Assembly (NCBI GenBank): GCA_002408205.1
Contig: DHQY01000015.1
Location: 1 to 64,000, forward strand
Direction: 5' to 3'
DNA length: 64,000 nt
DNA from: Bacteroidales bacterium UBA5326
GTDB lineage: Bacteria > Bacteroidota > Bacteroidia > Bacteroidales > UBA932
The notes below the pieces were generated by a model. That model was not told where the DNA came from. It worked only from the letters and a program-made list of their open reading frames with translations, and did no database searches. Positions 7,454-15,509 of this stretch are shown here, piece after piece. Positions within the stretch are counted from its first letter, which is position 1; every line of letters starts with the position of its first letter. Position numbers and translations under genes: made by a program.

Positions 7454-7902
7454 AGGAATTTCTCCGGCAAAAGATACCAAAGCAATATCCAGAATAGAAA
7501 TCGTAAAGCTTTGCCCACCAGCATTAAAAAAGCCGATTTTGCAAAATGGACACGGTAGAAACCCAGTCCCACGGCAAATACGTCACCAACAACAGGCAGC
7601 CAGCATACTAAAGCAATGAGGCTGCCCCATTTGTCTATGACCGCTTTCTGTTTATCAAGTTTTTCTTTCTTTACCTTAAGCCATTTTTCTATCCACTCCC
7701 ATTTTCCCAAGTATCCGAGGCCATAACAGGTGAGGCTTCCCAGCCAGTTGCCGGAAGTCGCCCAGGCAAAACACGCCCAGGGACTTCCTCCTGCCAGTAA
7801 CATACCAATAAGCAGAAATTCCGAACTGAAAGGAATGACCGTCGATGCGAGGAAAGAACCAATAAACAGTCCGAGATATCCCCATTCCTGCAAAAATTCC
7901 AT
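7450..7902 (-). CDS. yqaA: YqaA-family inner-membrane protein (VTT/SNARE-associated fold)
   Basis: The product is 150 residues with about four hydrophobic segments. It shows the DedA/VTT pattern: GYLGLFIGSFLASTVIPFSSEF at the start, then GSLTCYGLGYLGKW, and LPVVGDVFAVGLGFYR in the second half. The family is linked to membrane lipid or ion handling; no reaction is established for YqaA. The ATG directly follows the stop of the 52-aa gene, so it is the third gene of the SPFH operon. Confidence 0.88.
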   Translation of the reverse strand: MEFLQEWGYLGLFIGSFLASTVIPFSSEFLLIGMLLAGGSPWACFAWATSGNWLGSLTCYGLGYLGKWEWIEKWLKVKKEKLDKQKAVIDKWGSLIALVCWLPVVGDVFAVGLGFYRVHFAKSAFLMLVGKALRFLFWILLWYLLPEKFL

Positions 7903-8061
7903 CTAATTCTCTTTTTTTTCAGGTAGTCTTTTGTTTTTCTTCAACGCATCTGAGATCAGGTATTCCAATTGCCCGTTGACACTGCGGAACTCATCGGCCG
8001 CCCATTTTTCCAGAGCGGCCCACGTATCTTCATCTATTCTTAATACAAACGATTTTTTCAT
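7903..8061 (-). CDS. Small ribbon-helix-helix (Arc-type) DNA-binding protein, 52 aa
   Basis: A short gene that is easily missed: MKKSFVLRIDEDTWAALEKW at the start, then AADEFRSVNGQLEYLISDAL and a lysine-rich tail. The beta strand KSFVLRID followed by two helices, with SVNGQLEYLI in the second, is the Arc/MetJ ribbon-helix-helix pattern. The first strand contacts DNA in this fold. It begins one base after the SPFH stop and its stop is contiguous with the YqaA ATG. An inverted repeat overlapping the operon's transcription start is a possible binding site, suggesting autoregulation (inference). Confidence 0.85.
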   Translation of the reverse strand: MKKSFVLRIDEDTWAALEKWAADEFRSVNGQLEYLISDALKKNKRLPEKKEN

Positions 8062-8062
8062 T

Positions 8063-8947
8063 CTACTGATACAGACTCCCGGTATTGATAACCGGACTGG
8101 CGGCGCGGTCCGAAGTCAATACAACCATCAGGTTGCTGACCATAGCGGCTTTCTTTTCTTCATCCAGCTCAATGATCTCTTTCTCGGATAACTGTTGCAA
8201 CGCCAGCTGTACCATACTTACGGCACCTTCTACAATTTTATGGCGAGCCGCCACAATAGCCGTTGCCTGCTGGCGTTGCAACATGGCACTTGCAATTTCC
8301 GGAGCATAGGCAAGATAGCTGATCCTGGCCTCGATGATCTCTATTCCGGCAATATCCAGGCGTTCCGAAAGTGAAGCCTCCAGCAGGTCGTTCACCTCCT
8401 CGCCTCCGGAGCGCAAAGTAATATCTGCTTTTTCGTCTTCCAGGTTGTCATAAGGATAAGAACCGGCCAGATTTCTGACAGCCGCCTCGGATTGTACGTC
8501 AACGAATTTTTCAAAGTTATCCACGGCAAAACAGGCTTTGAAAGTATCCCTTACCCGCCATACCAGCACAACACCAATCATGATGGGATTACCCATTTTG
8601 TCGTTTACTTTTATAGGTTCTCCGTTTAAGTTGCGCGCCCTCAGAGACACATTTCTTTTTGTCATGAAAGGATTGACCATAAAAAAACCGTTCTCTGTGA
8701 CCGTTCCCACGTATTTGCCAAAGAAAGTAAGCACCTTGCTTTCATTGGGATTTATCACCATAAGACCGAATAGACAAACAACCAAGATAAACGTAACTAA
8801 AAGAAGAAAATACCACAATCCGCTCCAACCCAGACTTCCGTTGAAATAAACAGGTAAAGCCACACCGGCGATGATACCGAGGACACATACTGTTAACATA
8901 AACCACCCATTGTTTGGTCTAATAAATTTTTCCTGAATGTTTTTCAT
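8063..8947 (-). CDS. SPFH/Band 7 domain membrane protein
   Basis: The product is 294 residues. There are two N-terminal membrane helices (about 15-35 and 43-65), then an SPFH domain starting at INPNESKVLTFFGKYVGTV, with VWRVRDTFKACFAVDNFEKF and the family's SEAAVRNLAGSYPYDN. A helical C-terminal region follows (APEIASAMLQRQQATAIVAARHKIVEGAV). Prokaryotic SPFH proteins of this type form membrane rings or act as scaffolds. It is the first gene of the SPFH/RHH/YqaA operon and has a very good promoter just upstream. Confidence 0.9.
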   Translation of the reverse strand: MKNIQEKFIRPNNGWFMLTVCVLGIIAGVALPVYFNGSLGWSGLWYFLLLVTFILVVCLFGLMVINPNESKVLTFFGKYVGTVTENGFFMVNPFMTKRNVSLRARNLNGEPIKVNDKMGNPIMIGVVLVWRVRDTFKACFAVDNFEKFVDVQSEAAVRNLAGSYPYDNLEDEKADITLRSGGEEVNDLLEASLSERLDIAGIEIIEARISYLAYAPEIASAMLQRQQATAIVAARHKIVEGAVSMVQLALQQLSEKEIIELDEEKKAAMVSNLMVVLTSDRAASPVINTGSLYQ

Positions 8948-8961
8948 TTGTTTTGTATTTA

Positions 8962-8980
8962 TGATATCATTTTAATATCA
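8962..8980 (-). promoter_or_regulatory. Inverted repeat at the SPFH transcription start, candidate operator
   Basis: TGATAT and ATATCA are separated by 7 nt, immediately downstream of the -7 box and covering the predicted +1. The position fits a repressor site, and the operon encodes a ribbon-helix-helix protein that could bind it. Confidence 0.4.
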
Positions 8981-9013
8981 CAAAGATATAAATATTGTTT
9001 TAATAATAACAAA
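8981..9013 (-). promoter_or_regulatory. Bacteroidota promoter of the SPFH operon
   Basis: On the minus strand TTTG, 21 nt of AT-rich spacer, then TATCTTTG. This is a full TAnnTTTG -7 element with a matching -33, one of the best in the window. The leader to the ATG at 8947 is about 30 nt. Confidence 0.75.
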
Positions 9014-9129
9014 TATTTAAAAAAATTCCATCCTCAACAACTTTGGCATGCAGTTTGCAAATGATAAGGGCAGATAGTTTTTTTCATCTATTAGGTTTTA
9101 GGTTAAATGGGTCAGGACAAGCAGCACTT

Positions 9130-10395
9130 CTAGTTGCTTGTCCTTTCTTCTTTTAGGGAAAGTGCCCTTATGTATTCCTCTTCTGCTGAGCACTTCCCGA
9201 AAAGACAAAGGGAAAGAAATTCATTGAGTATTTCACGTGTCGGTTCCTGAAGGGGTCGTGCCTTCCGGATCTCATCATAGGTACTTCTGGGCGCTTCTGC
9301 AAAAGAGACGATCTTATCCCAGCCGGCAGGGGCTTTTATAGAAACAAAACAGGACCCTCCCATTTTTTTATAGGGCCAGAAAGTCCACCCTATATTGTTC
9401 TCTTCCATAACAGAACAAAAGTCGGACATCCATTCATTTGTGTTATGCCCTATTTCTCCCATATACATGGGAAGACCGGTCTTGTCACGAAAGGCAATAA
9501 AACCGGCAATAGCCGCCGCAGAGGGATCACCTCCGTACCTGTGACACGAGTACATCATATTGCCATCGAAAGTCCAGTCAGTAAAAGGATCAAAATTACT
9601 GTTCCATTGCGGAGCTCCCAGTATAATTATATGATTGGTATCGACTTTTCTAATGGCAGCTGTTACTTCTTTATACAAAGGCTCCAGCAGGGTGTTCAGC
9701 AGGTCTTTATTTTCAAAATAAGGGGCAACAGGTTCATTTAACAGATCGTATCCCAGGATAACCGGCTCGTTTTTATAGTGTTCAGCTATTTTTACCCAGA
9801 TGTCACAAAACAATTGACGACTTGTCGCACTTTCAAATAACCACGGATACCCGTGGCTGTCGTCAATATTGTCTCCCGTCTGGCCACCCGGGGCATCATG
9901 CATATCCAGGATCACATGAAGACCGGCACTACGGCACCAGTTCACCAGGCTGTCAATACGTTCAAAGCCGTCTTGGTTTGCATACAGGCCCATATAATCC
10001 TGGTCTGTGAACAATTTGTAGTGAAACGGAAGCCGCACGGTGTTGGCTCCGGTAGAGGCAATAAAATCAATATCCTCCCTTGTTATATAATGATCCTTAA
10101 AAACCTTCCAGAATTCTGCGGTCATATCAGGTCCGACCAATTGACAAAACATCTGGTTTATGAATCCGGCTGAATTGGTTTTGCCGAACCCGAACATATA
10201 TCCTTCCGGATTAAGCCAGTTGCCAAGGTTGGTCCCGCGGATAAAATATTTATTCCCATCCAGCACAAGGTCGGGACCCTGCACGTGAATAAATTGTTTT
10301 TCTGTAGCAGAATCACAGAACACCAGCATCACGGAAACGGTTGCTGCTATTATATATATGAGGATCTGAAGTGAAATAAATGAAAATCGTTTCAT
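9130..10395 (-). CDS. GH5-family glycoside hydrolase (cellulase/glucanase fold)
   Basis: The ATG at 10395 gives 421 residues and begins a hydrophobic signal (MKRFSFISLQ..., Cys27 possibly lipidated). An upstream extension of 61 residues lacks protein character and runs through the divergent promoter region. The (beta/alpha)8 clan-A markers are clear: RGTNLGNWLNPEGY, NTVRLPFHY, ILDMHD, the acid/base in LGYDLLNEP (Glu221) and the nucleophile in PMYMGEIG (Glu314). The substrate is a beta-glucan or related beta-linked polymer; I cannot assign a subfamily. It is transcribed away from the CotH-type gene. Confidence 0.9.
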   Translation of the reverse strand: MKRFSFISLQILIYIIAATVSVMLVFCDSATEKQFIHVQGPDLVLDGNKYFIRGTNLGNWLNPEGYMFGFGKTNSAGFINQMFCQLVGPDMTAEFWKVFKDHYITREDIDFIASTGANTVRLPFHYKLFTDQDYMGLYANQDGFERIDSLVNWCRSAGLHVILDMHDAPGGQTGDNIDDSHGYPWLFESATSRQLFCDIWVKIAEHYKNEPVILGYDLLNEPVAPYFENKDLLNTLLEPLYKEVTAAIRKVDTNHIIILGAPQWNSNFDPFTDWTFDGNMMYSCHRYGGDPSAAAIAGFIAFRDKTGLPMYMGEIGHNTNEWMSDFCSVMEENNIGWTFWPYKKMGGSCFVSIKAPAGWDKIVSFAEAPRSTYDEIRKARPLQEPTREILNEFLSLCLFGKCSAEEEYIRALSLKEERTSN

Positions 10396-10477
10396 AACTG
10401 AGGTTTTCGGTTGATTGGATGGTAAAGTTAGGAAATTGTTTTTATCTTGCGTCGTTAAACAGATGAACTGCTTACAC

Positions 10478-12385
10478 ATGAAAATCAAATACATTTGGAT
10501 TATTATTCTGCTGGTCTCTGCCTGTAAAAAGACGACTCCTCCCGAGGTCATTCCACCCGATCCGGTGTTGAAAAGCATAGCTACCGATGTGTCTCAGGTG
10601 GTCGTACCCCGCATTGGCACAGTGGCATTGCCTTTTCATATTGAAGACGCCGGCGCTGCCCTGAATTATTCTGCACAGTCTGCCGACTGCCAGATTGAAC
10701 TGAGAATATCGGGCAGCACGGAAAAGCCTGTCAATTATATAATTGAGCAAATCACTAAAACAGAAAAAGCGGGAACCTATAACGCTTATCTGAAAGATTC
10801 GGGCCACCGCATTCTGTATAAGGAAAACATTATACTTTGCCTTATCACATCGCGTTCCGGCAGCAACAAGACTATGGTCACCTCGCAGCCGGTCGAAGTT
10901 ATAAGTACGGCAAGCATGGAGGGGATTCAGCGGTTCACCTTTACGAAAGACCTGAATCCGTCACTTAAATACGATGTGGTTATGGATGCCCTGCCCGGGG
11001 AAAATGAGGCCGGACAGATTCTGACCGGCAACACCCCCAACCCGCTGAACAGTCTTAATCTGATCGCCCGGTTTGAGACTTCGGGAACGGTTACGGTAAA
11101 CGGACAGGTTCAGCAAAGCGGCGTTACCGTAAATGATTTTTCCGTGCCCGTTGAATACAATATTTCTGCTTCCGACGGGACCAATCTTACCTATACAGTA
11201 AAGCTGATCAACTTTACCGGGTTGCCTGTGGTGTTCATTAATACACAGAACGGCACCGAGATTACCTCCAAGGAAATATGGACTCCCGGCACCATGAGCA
11301 TTATGTGTTCCGGCGCTTTTGAAGATTTTCCCGAATCCGAAATAGAGATTCGGGGTCGGGGAAATACTACCTGGTACTGGCCCAAGAAACCATATGCCAT
11401 AAAACTGGGATCAAAAGCCAGGATAATGGGCATGCCCAAACATAAAAGATGGGTGCTGCTGGCCAATTTCATGGACCGCACCATGCTCCGGAACCGTATT
11501 GCGTATAAAGCAGCACAACAGACCTCTCTTGCCTGGACACCCCGGAACGAGATAGTTGAACTGGTCTTCAACGGCAAGCATATGGGAAATTACATGCTCA
11601 TTGAACAGATTAAGGAAGACGAAAACCGCGTGAACGTGTCAAAAGACGGAGGCTATATTCTGGAGCTTGATTTTCACTTTGACAATCCAGCGCATGTCCA
11701 GTGGCTGTCCCCTTACGGGAATACCGCACAGTTTGGAAACAATATCCCCTTTGCGGTTAAATATCCGGAAGACGATGAAGTAACCATGGAACAAATGGAC
11801 TGGATCAAAAATTATATAGACCAGGCAGGAAGTGCCATATACGGGACGGCATATCTAGATCCCGAAAACGGGTACAAAAAGTATATCGACATGACCTCTT
11901 TCGTAGATTACTGGCTTATTTATGAGTTATGCGTCAATCACGAACTGGCCAATCCGGGCAGCGTATATATGTACAAAGACAAAGACACAAAGCTTTTTGC
12001 CGGTCCCTGTTGGGATTTTGACTGGGGAACCTTTTCCTATAACGCATCGCCGCAGGCCAGGGGAAAACTGTTCATGACAGAAGCCATCTGGTATAAACAA
12101 TTCTTTAAAGACCCCGCCTTCAGAGCTTTGGCCAAAGAACGCTGGAATGCAGTAAAAAGCCGCATGATGGAACTGCCAGTGTTCCTCGATTCAGAAGCCG
12201 GGAAGCTTACATTATCGGCCAGATATAACTTTTCTATGTGGAATCCGGCTGACGACCGTTCCATGAATAACGGGAACATCATCAACGGAGACGAAAATCT
12301 TTCTTACGAAGACGCCGTACAACGCATGCGGACCATTCTGGTGGAGAGACTGAGCACATTGGATACCGAGATCAACAAATGGTAA
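10478..12385 (+). CDS. CotH-kinase-family lipoprotein
   Basis: From the ATG at 10478 the product is 635 residues. An in-frame ATG at 10463 would add five residues, but the later one gives the cleaner lipoprotein signal (IIILLVSACKK). The N-terminal third is beta-rich and looks like an extracellular adhesion or Ig-like region. The CotH domain follows: RGRGNTTWYWPKKPYAIKL, HKRWVLLANFMDRTMLRNRIA, GNYMLIEQIKEDENRV, and the late CWDFDWG carrying the acidic pair. CotH proteins are atypical protein kinases in spore formers; in Bacteroidota they are widespread, secreted and of unknown function. It is the first gene of a run of four closely spaced plus-strand genes. Confidence 0.9.
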   Translation: MKIKYIWIIILLVSACKKTTPPEVIPPDPVLKSIATDVSQVVVPRIGTVALPFHIEDAGAALNYSAQSADCQIELRISGSTEKPVNYIIEQITKTEKAGTYNAYLKDSGHRILYKENIILCLITSRSGSNKTMVTSQPVEVISTASMEGIQRFTFTKDLNPSLKYDVVMDALPGENEAGQILTGNTPNPLNSLNLIARFETSGTVTVNGQVQQSGVTVNDFSVPVEYNISASDGTNLTYTVKLINFTGLPVVFINTQNGTEITSKEIWTPGTMSIMCSGAFEDFPESEIEIRGRGNTTWYWPKKPYAIKLGSKARIMGMPKHKRWVLLANFMDRTMLRNRIAYKAAQQTSLAWTPRNEIVELVFNGKHMGNYMLIEQIKEDENRVNVSKDGGYILELDFHFDNPAHVQWLSPYGNTAQFGNNIPFAVKYPEDDEVTMEQMDWIKNYIDQAGSAIYGTAYLDPENGYKKYIDMTSFVDYWLIYELCVNHELANPGSVYMYKDKDTKLFAGPCWDFDWGTFSYNASPQARGKLFMTEAIWYKQFFKDPAFRALAKERWNAVKSRMMELPVFLDSEAGKLTLSARYNFSMWNPADDRSMNNGNIINGDENLSYEDAVQRMRTILVERLSTLDTEINKW

Positions 12386-12410
12386 CTATATCCTAAAAAC
12401 TATTTTTTAT

Positions 12411-14873
12411 ATGAAACATTCCAACATCATTCTTCTTCTTCTGATAGGATGTTTGACTGTGCAGACACTTGACGCCCAGACAAAAGATCCCGCCAGAAAT
12501 AATGATAAAGAAAAAACCGAAACCAAGGCCGAGAGCAAAGGACCGGCCAAACTTAATGATTTTATCAAGGCAGACGCCTTGAAAATGGAAGGCATGACCC
12601 CGGTGTTTGTGCAGGAAAACAAATACTATCTGGGAATTTCCGACTCACTCACAGGACGTGATATCCTTATGGTAACGCGTATGTCCGAGACCCCGGAAGG
12701 ATTCCGGGCTAATTTTTTCGGATATTCCGGAGATCAGATTAACGACGGAGTCGTCAGGTTTGAAAAAGGACCGAACAACAGTATTTTCCTTACCAAAGTA
12801 ATGGCGAGGGAACAATCCAAAGACTCTACCCAGTCTATGTATTATAACGTACAAAGGTCTAACCGGCCGGCCATAATTGCCGCATTTGACATTAAGGCAT
12901 TCAATGCAGACAGCTCTCTTTCCCTTATTGAAGTCACCGACCTGGTAAAGGGAGATAACGAAAGCCTGTATTTTAGCAAGCGCCAGAAAAAAAGCTCAAA
13001 AATTGGCGCCATTCAAAATGACAGGTCGTATGTAAAAAGCGTTAAGACATTCCCAATAAACACCGAATTGCGCAGCGTTAAAACATATGCCCCGCAAGAC
13101 GCTGACGAGCCCTTGACCTTTGAAATAAATTGTTCCCTCGTGTTATTGCCCAAAGAACCCATGCAGTCCAGGTATTTCGATGAGCGGGTGGGATATTTTA
13201 CTTCGAATTATACCGATTTTGATAAGAATCCCCAGGGAATTAAGACTATACGCATGATCGCCCGCTGGCGCCTGGAACCCAAACCGGAAGACATGGAGAA
13301 ATACCTGCGCGGAGAATTGGTTGAACCTGCCAAACCCATAGTATATTATATAGATCCGACAACCCCTAAAGAATGGGTTCCTTACCTGATACAGGGAGTT
13401 AACGACTGGCAGCCCGTCTTTGAAAAAGCCGGCTTCAAAAATGCCATTTATGCACTGGAAGCCCCTACCCCCGAAGAAGATCCGACCTGGAGCCTCGAAG
13501 ATGCACGAAATTCGGCCATTGTCTATAAACCCTCCACCATTGCCAATGCGAGCGGTCCGCACGTAAGCGATCCCCGCTCGGGTGAAGTTATTGAAAGCCA
13601 CATCAACTGGTACCATAACGTAATGAGCCTTGTGCACGACTGGTATTTTGTCCAGTGCGCGGCTGTAGATCCGCAGGCCCGTTCTATGAAATTTTCACAG
13701 GAACTTATGGGTCAGCTTATACGCTTTGTGTCTTCACACGAAGTAGGTCACACTTTGGGACTGCGTCATAATTTTGGGGCCACCGCTTATTATACTGCAG
13801 AACAGCTTCGCGACCCTGAATTCCTTAAAGCTAACGGCCATACAACATCTATTATGGATTATTCCCGTTTCAATTTTGTGGCACAGCCGGAAGACAATAT
13901 CCCGCAGGAACTGCTCTGCCCGAGGATCAGTCATTATGACTTTTGGGCCATTGAATGGGGATACCGTCGTTTTTATCAGTTTAAGACTCCCGAAGAAGAA
14001 CTGCCCTTCCTCAACCAATGGACCATCGACCACGTGAAAAACCCATTCCTGAGGTTCAATGGCGGAGCCGAATCGGGGCTGAATGACCCTCGGGCCCAGT
14101 CCGAGGACCTTGGTGCCAATCAGATGGAAACCTGTGAACTGGGCATTAAAAACCTGAAGATCATTGTGGCCAATCTGCCGGAATGGACTAAAGAGCCCAA
14201 TCAGAATTATCAGTCATTGACCACTATGTATCCACAGATCACCAGCCAGTTCAACAGGTACATTGGTCATGTATCAAAATGGATAGGAGGTGTTTATGCA
14301 GATTACAAGACCGTTGAGCAGGATGGTCCCGTATACAGCCCGGTTTCTAAAGCAGATCAGAAAACTGCCATGTCTTTCCTCAACCGGAATATTTTTAACA
14401 CACCCATGTGGCTGTTGCCCGATTATATGTTCGATCTCATGCCGGCAAGCCGTCTGAGCATTATTGAAAATCTGCAGACCTCGGCCATTGAAGGGCTGGT
14501 AAATGCCAATGTGCTGGTCCGCATGCTCAGGGCTGAAGAACAGTTGGGCAGTCAGGCTTACAGTACCGATGAGTTTTTCACCGATCTGAGCCGGTACATA
14601 TTTGGAAACTATTCCAACACCGATATTTACCGGCGAAGCCTGCAGAACATCTATGTGAACACCTTGTGCAAGATGGTAAAACCCGATGAACCCAAAGGCA
14701 ACGAAGCCCTTCCCGTTATGAGAATGCGTACGGCTTCCATAGAAAACAACGACATCAAAGGCATTGTTACATCACAACTCAATAAGATCGCTAAAAACCT
14801 TAAAAAGGCCGGAGGCGACGAAAGAAGCAAAGTGCATTATCAGTACCTGTACAAACAAATTAGTGATTTGTAG
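12411..14873 (+). CDS. Secreted zinc-dependent metalloprotease (DUF5117/DUF5118 type)
   Basis: The product is 820 residues with a signal peptide ending at LDAQ. The N-terminal domains carry the DUF5118/DUF5117 signature (FIKADALKMEGMTPVFVQ, YLGISDSLTGRDILMVTRMS). The catalytic metzincin motif HEVGHTLGLRHNF is at residues 443-455, with SIMDYSRFN providing the Met-turn region about 40 residues later. All zinc ligands are present. It is a large periplasmic or outer-membrane-associated peptidase typical of Bacteroidota. It starts 25 bases after the CotH-type gene, and its stop overlaps the GTG of the HAD gene by one base. Confidence 0.93.
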   Translation: MKHSNIILLLLIGCLTVQTLDAQTKDPARNNDKEKTETKAESKGPAKLNDFIKADALKMEGMTPVFVQENKYYLGISDSLTGRDILMVTRMSETPEGFRANFFGYSGDQINDGVVRFEKGPNNSIFLTKVMAREQSKDSTQSMYYNVQRSNRPAIIAAFDIKAFNADSSLSLIEVTDLVKGDNESLYFSKRQKKSSKIGAIQNDRSYVKSVKTFPINTELRSVKTYAPQDADEPLTFEINCSLVLLPKEPMQSRYFDERVGYFTSNYTDFDKNPQGIKTIRMIARWRLEPKPEDMEKYLRGELVEPAKPIVYYIDPTTPKEWVPYLIQGVNDWQPVFEKAGFKNAIYALEAPTPEEDPTWSLEDARNSAIVYKPSTIANASGPHVSDPRSGEVIESHINWYHNVMSLVHDWYFVQCAAVDPQARSMKFSQELMGQLIRFVSSHEVGHTLGLRHNFGATAYYTAEQLRDPEFLKANGHTTSIMDYSRFNFVAQPEDNIPQELLCPRISHYDFWAIEWGYRRFYQFKTPEEELPFLNQWTIDHVKNPFLRFNGGAESGLNDPRAQSEDLGANQMETCELGIKNLKIIVANLPEWTKEPNQNYQSLTTMYPQITSQFNRYIGHVSKWIGGVYADYKTVEQDGPVYSPVSKADQKTAMSFLNRNIFNTPMWLLPDYMFDLMPASRLSIIENLQTSAIEGLVNANVLVRMLRAEEQLGSQAYSTDEFFTDLSRYIFGNYSNTDIYRRSLQNIYVNTLCKMVKPDEPKGNEALPVMRMRTASIENNDIKGIVTSQLNKIAKNLKKAGGDERSKVHYQYLYKQISDL

Positions 14874-15487
14874 TGAATTATACGCATATTGTTTTTGATA
14901 TTGACGGGACACTATTAGACACGGAAAAAACCGGAATGGTGTCCCTTCAACAAACCATCCGGGAGGAATCAGGCATAGAAGTGCCCCTCCCGGATCTTTA
15001 TCCCTATTTTGGCATACCCAGCTGGGAAGCAATGATAAAACTGGGATTCAGCAACCCTGAAAGTGCCGCTCTCAGATGGGAAGAAAATTTCCAGGCGCTC
15101 ATGTACCTTACCACTCCCTTCGACGGCGTGGAAACTACACTTGAACAGCTGTGTAAAAAAGGAATTGTTCTGGGTGTAGTTACGTCACGCCACCGTTCAG
15201 AGTTCAATTCAGATCCTTTTTTGCAGAAATGGAGCTCTTTCTTTACATGCACTGTATGTGCCAACGACGCCCCCAGGCATAAACCTCACCCCGATCCCAT
15301 GCTCCGGTTCATTTCCTGTACGGGAGCCAGACCGGAAAATGTATTATTCGTCGGAGACACAATCTATGATCAGCAATGCGGTCACCAGGCGGGTACGGCT
15401 TTTGCACTGGCCACATGGGGCAGCAGGAACGGAGACGTTATTCCGGCCGAATATTACCTGAAGCATCCCTCGGATTTGCTTACGTGA
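14873..15487 (+). CDS. HAD-family phosphatase (phosphoglycolate phosphatase-like)
   Basis: The product is 204 residues. A GTG start is used: the G of the upstream TAG is the first base, and the frame gives motif I, FDIDGTLLDTE (nucleophile Asp), at once. Motif II is GVVTSRHR, motif III uses the Lys in PRHKPHPDP, and motif IV is FVGDTIYD. The small helical cap after motif I fits HAD subfamily I, as in phosphoglycolate or beta-phosphoglucomutase types. The substrate is uncertain. Overlap with the protease gene implies translational coupling. Confidence 0.9.
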   Translation: MNYTHIVFDIDGTLLDTEKTGMVSLQQTIREESGIEVPLPDLYPYFGIPSWEAMIKLGFSNPESAALRWEENFQALMYLTTPFDGVETTLEQLCKKGIVLGVVTSRHRSEFNSDPFLQKWSSFFTCTVCANDAPRHKPHPDPMLRFISCTGARPENVLFVGDTIYDQQCGHQAGTAFALATWGSRNGDVIPAEYYLKHPSDLLT

Positions 15488-15509
15488 TTAATCAAAAAAT
15501 ACAAGACGT

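Noticed and set aside
9115..9145. GGACAAGCA/TGCTTGTCC hairpin at the end of GH5 as its terminator
   Set aside because: No T run follows on the GH5 (minus) strand, and the arm lies within the coding end.
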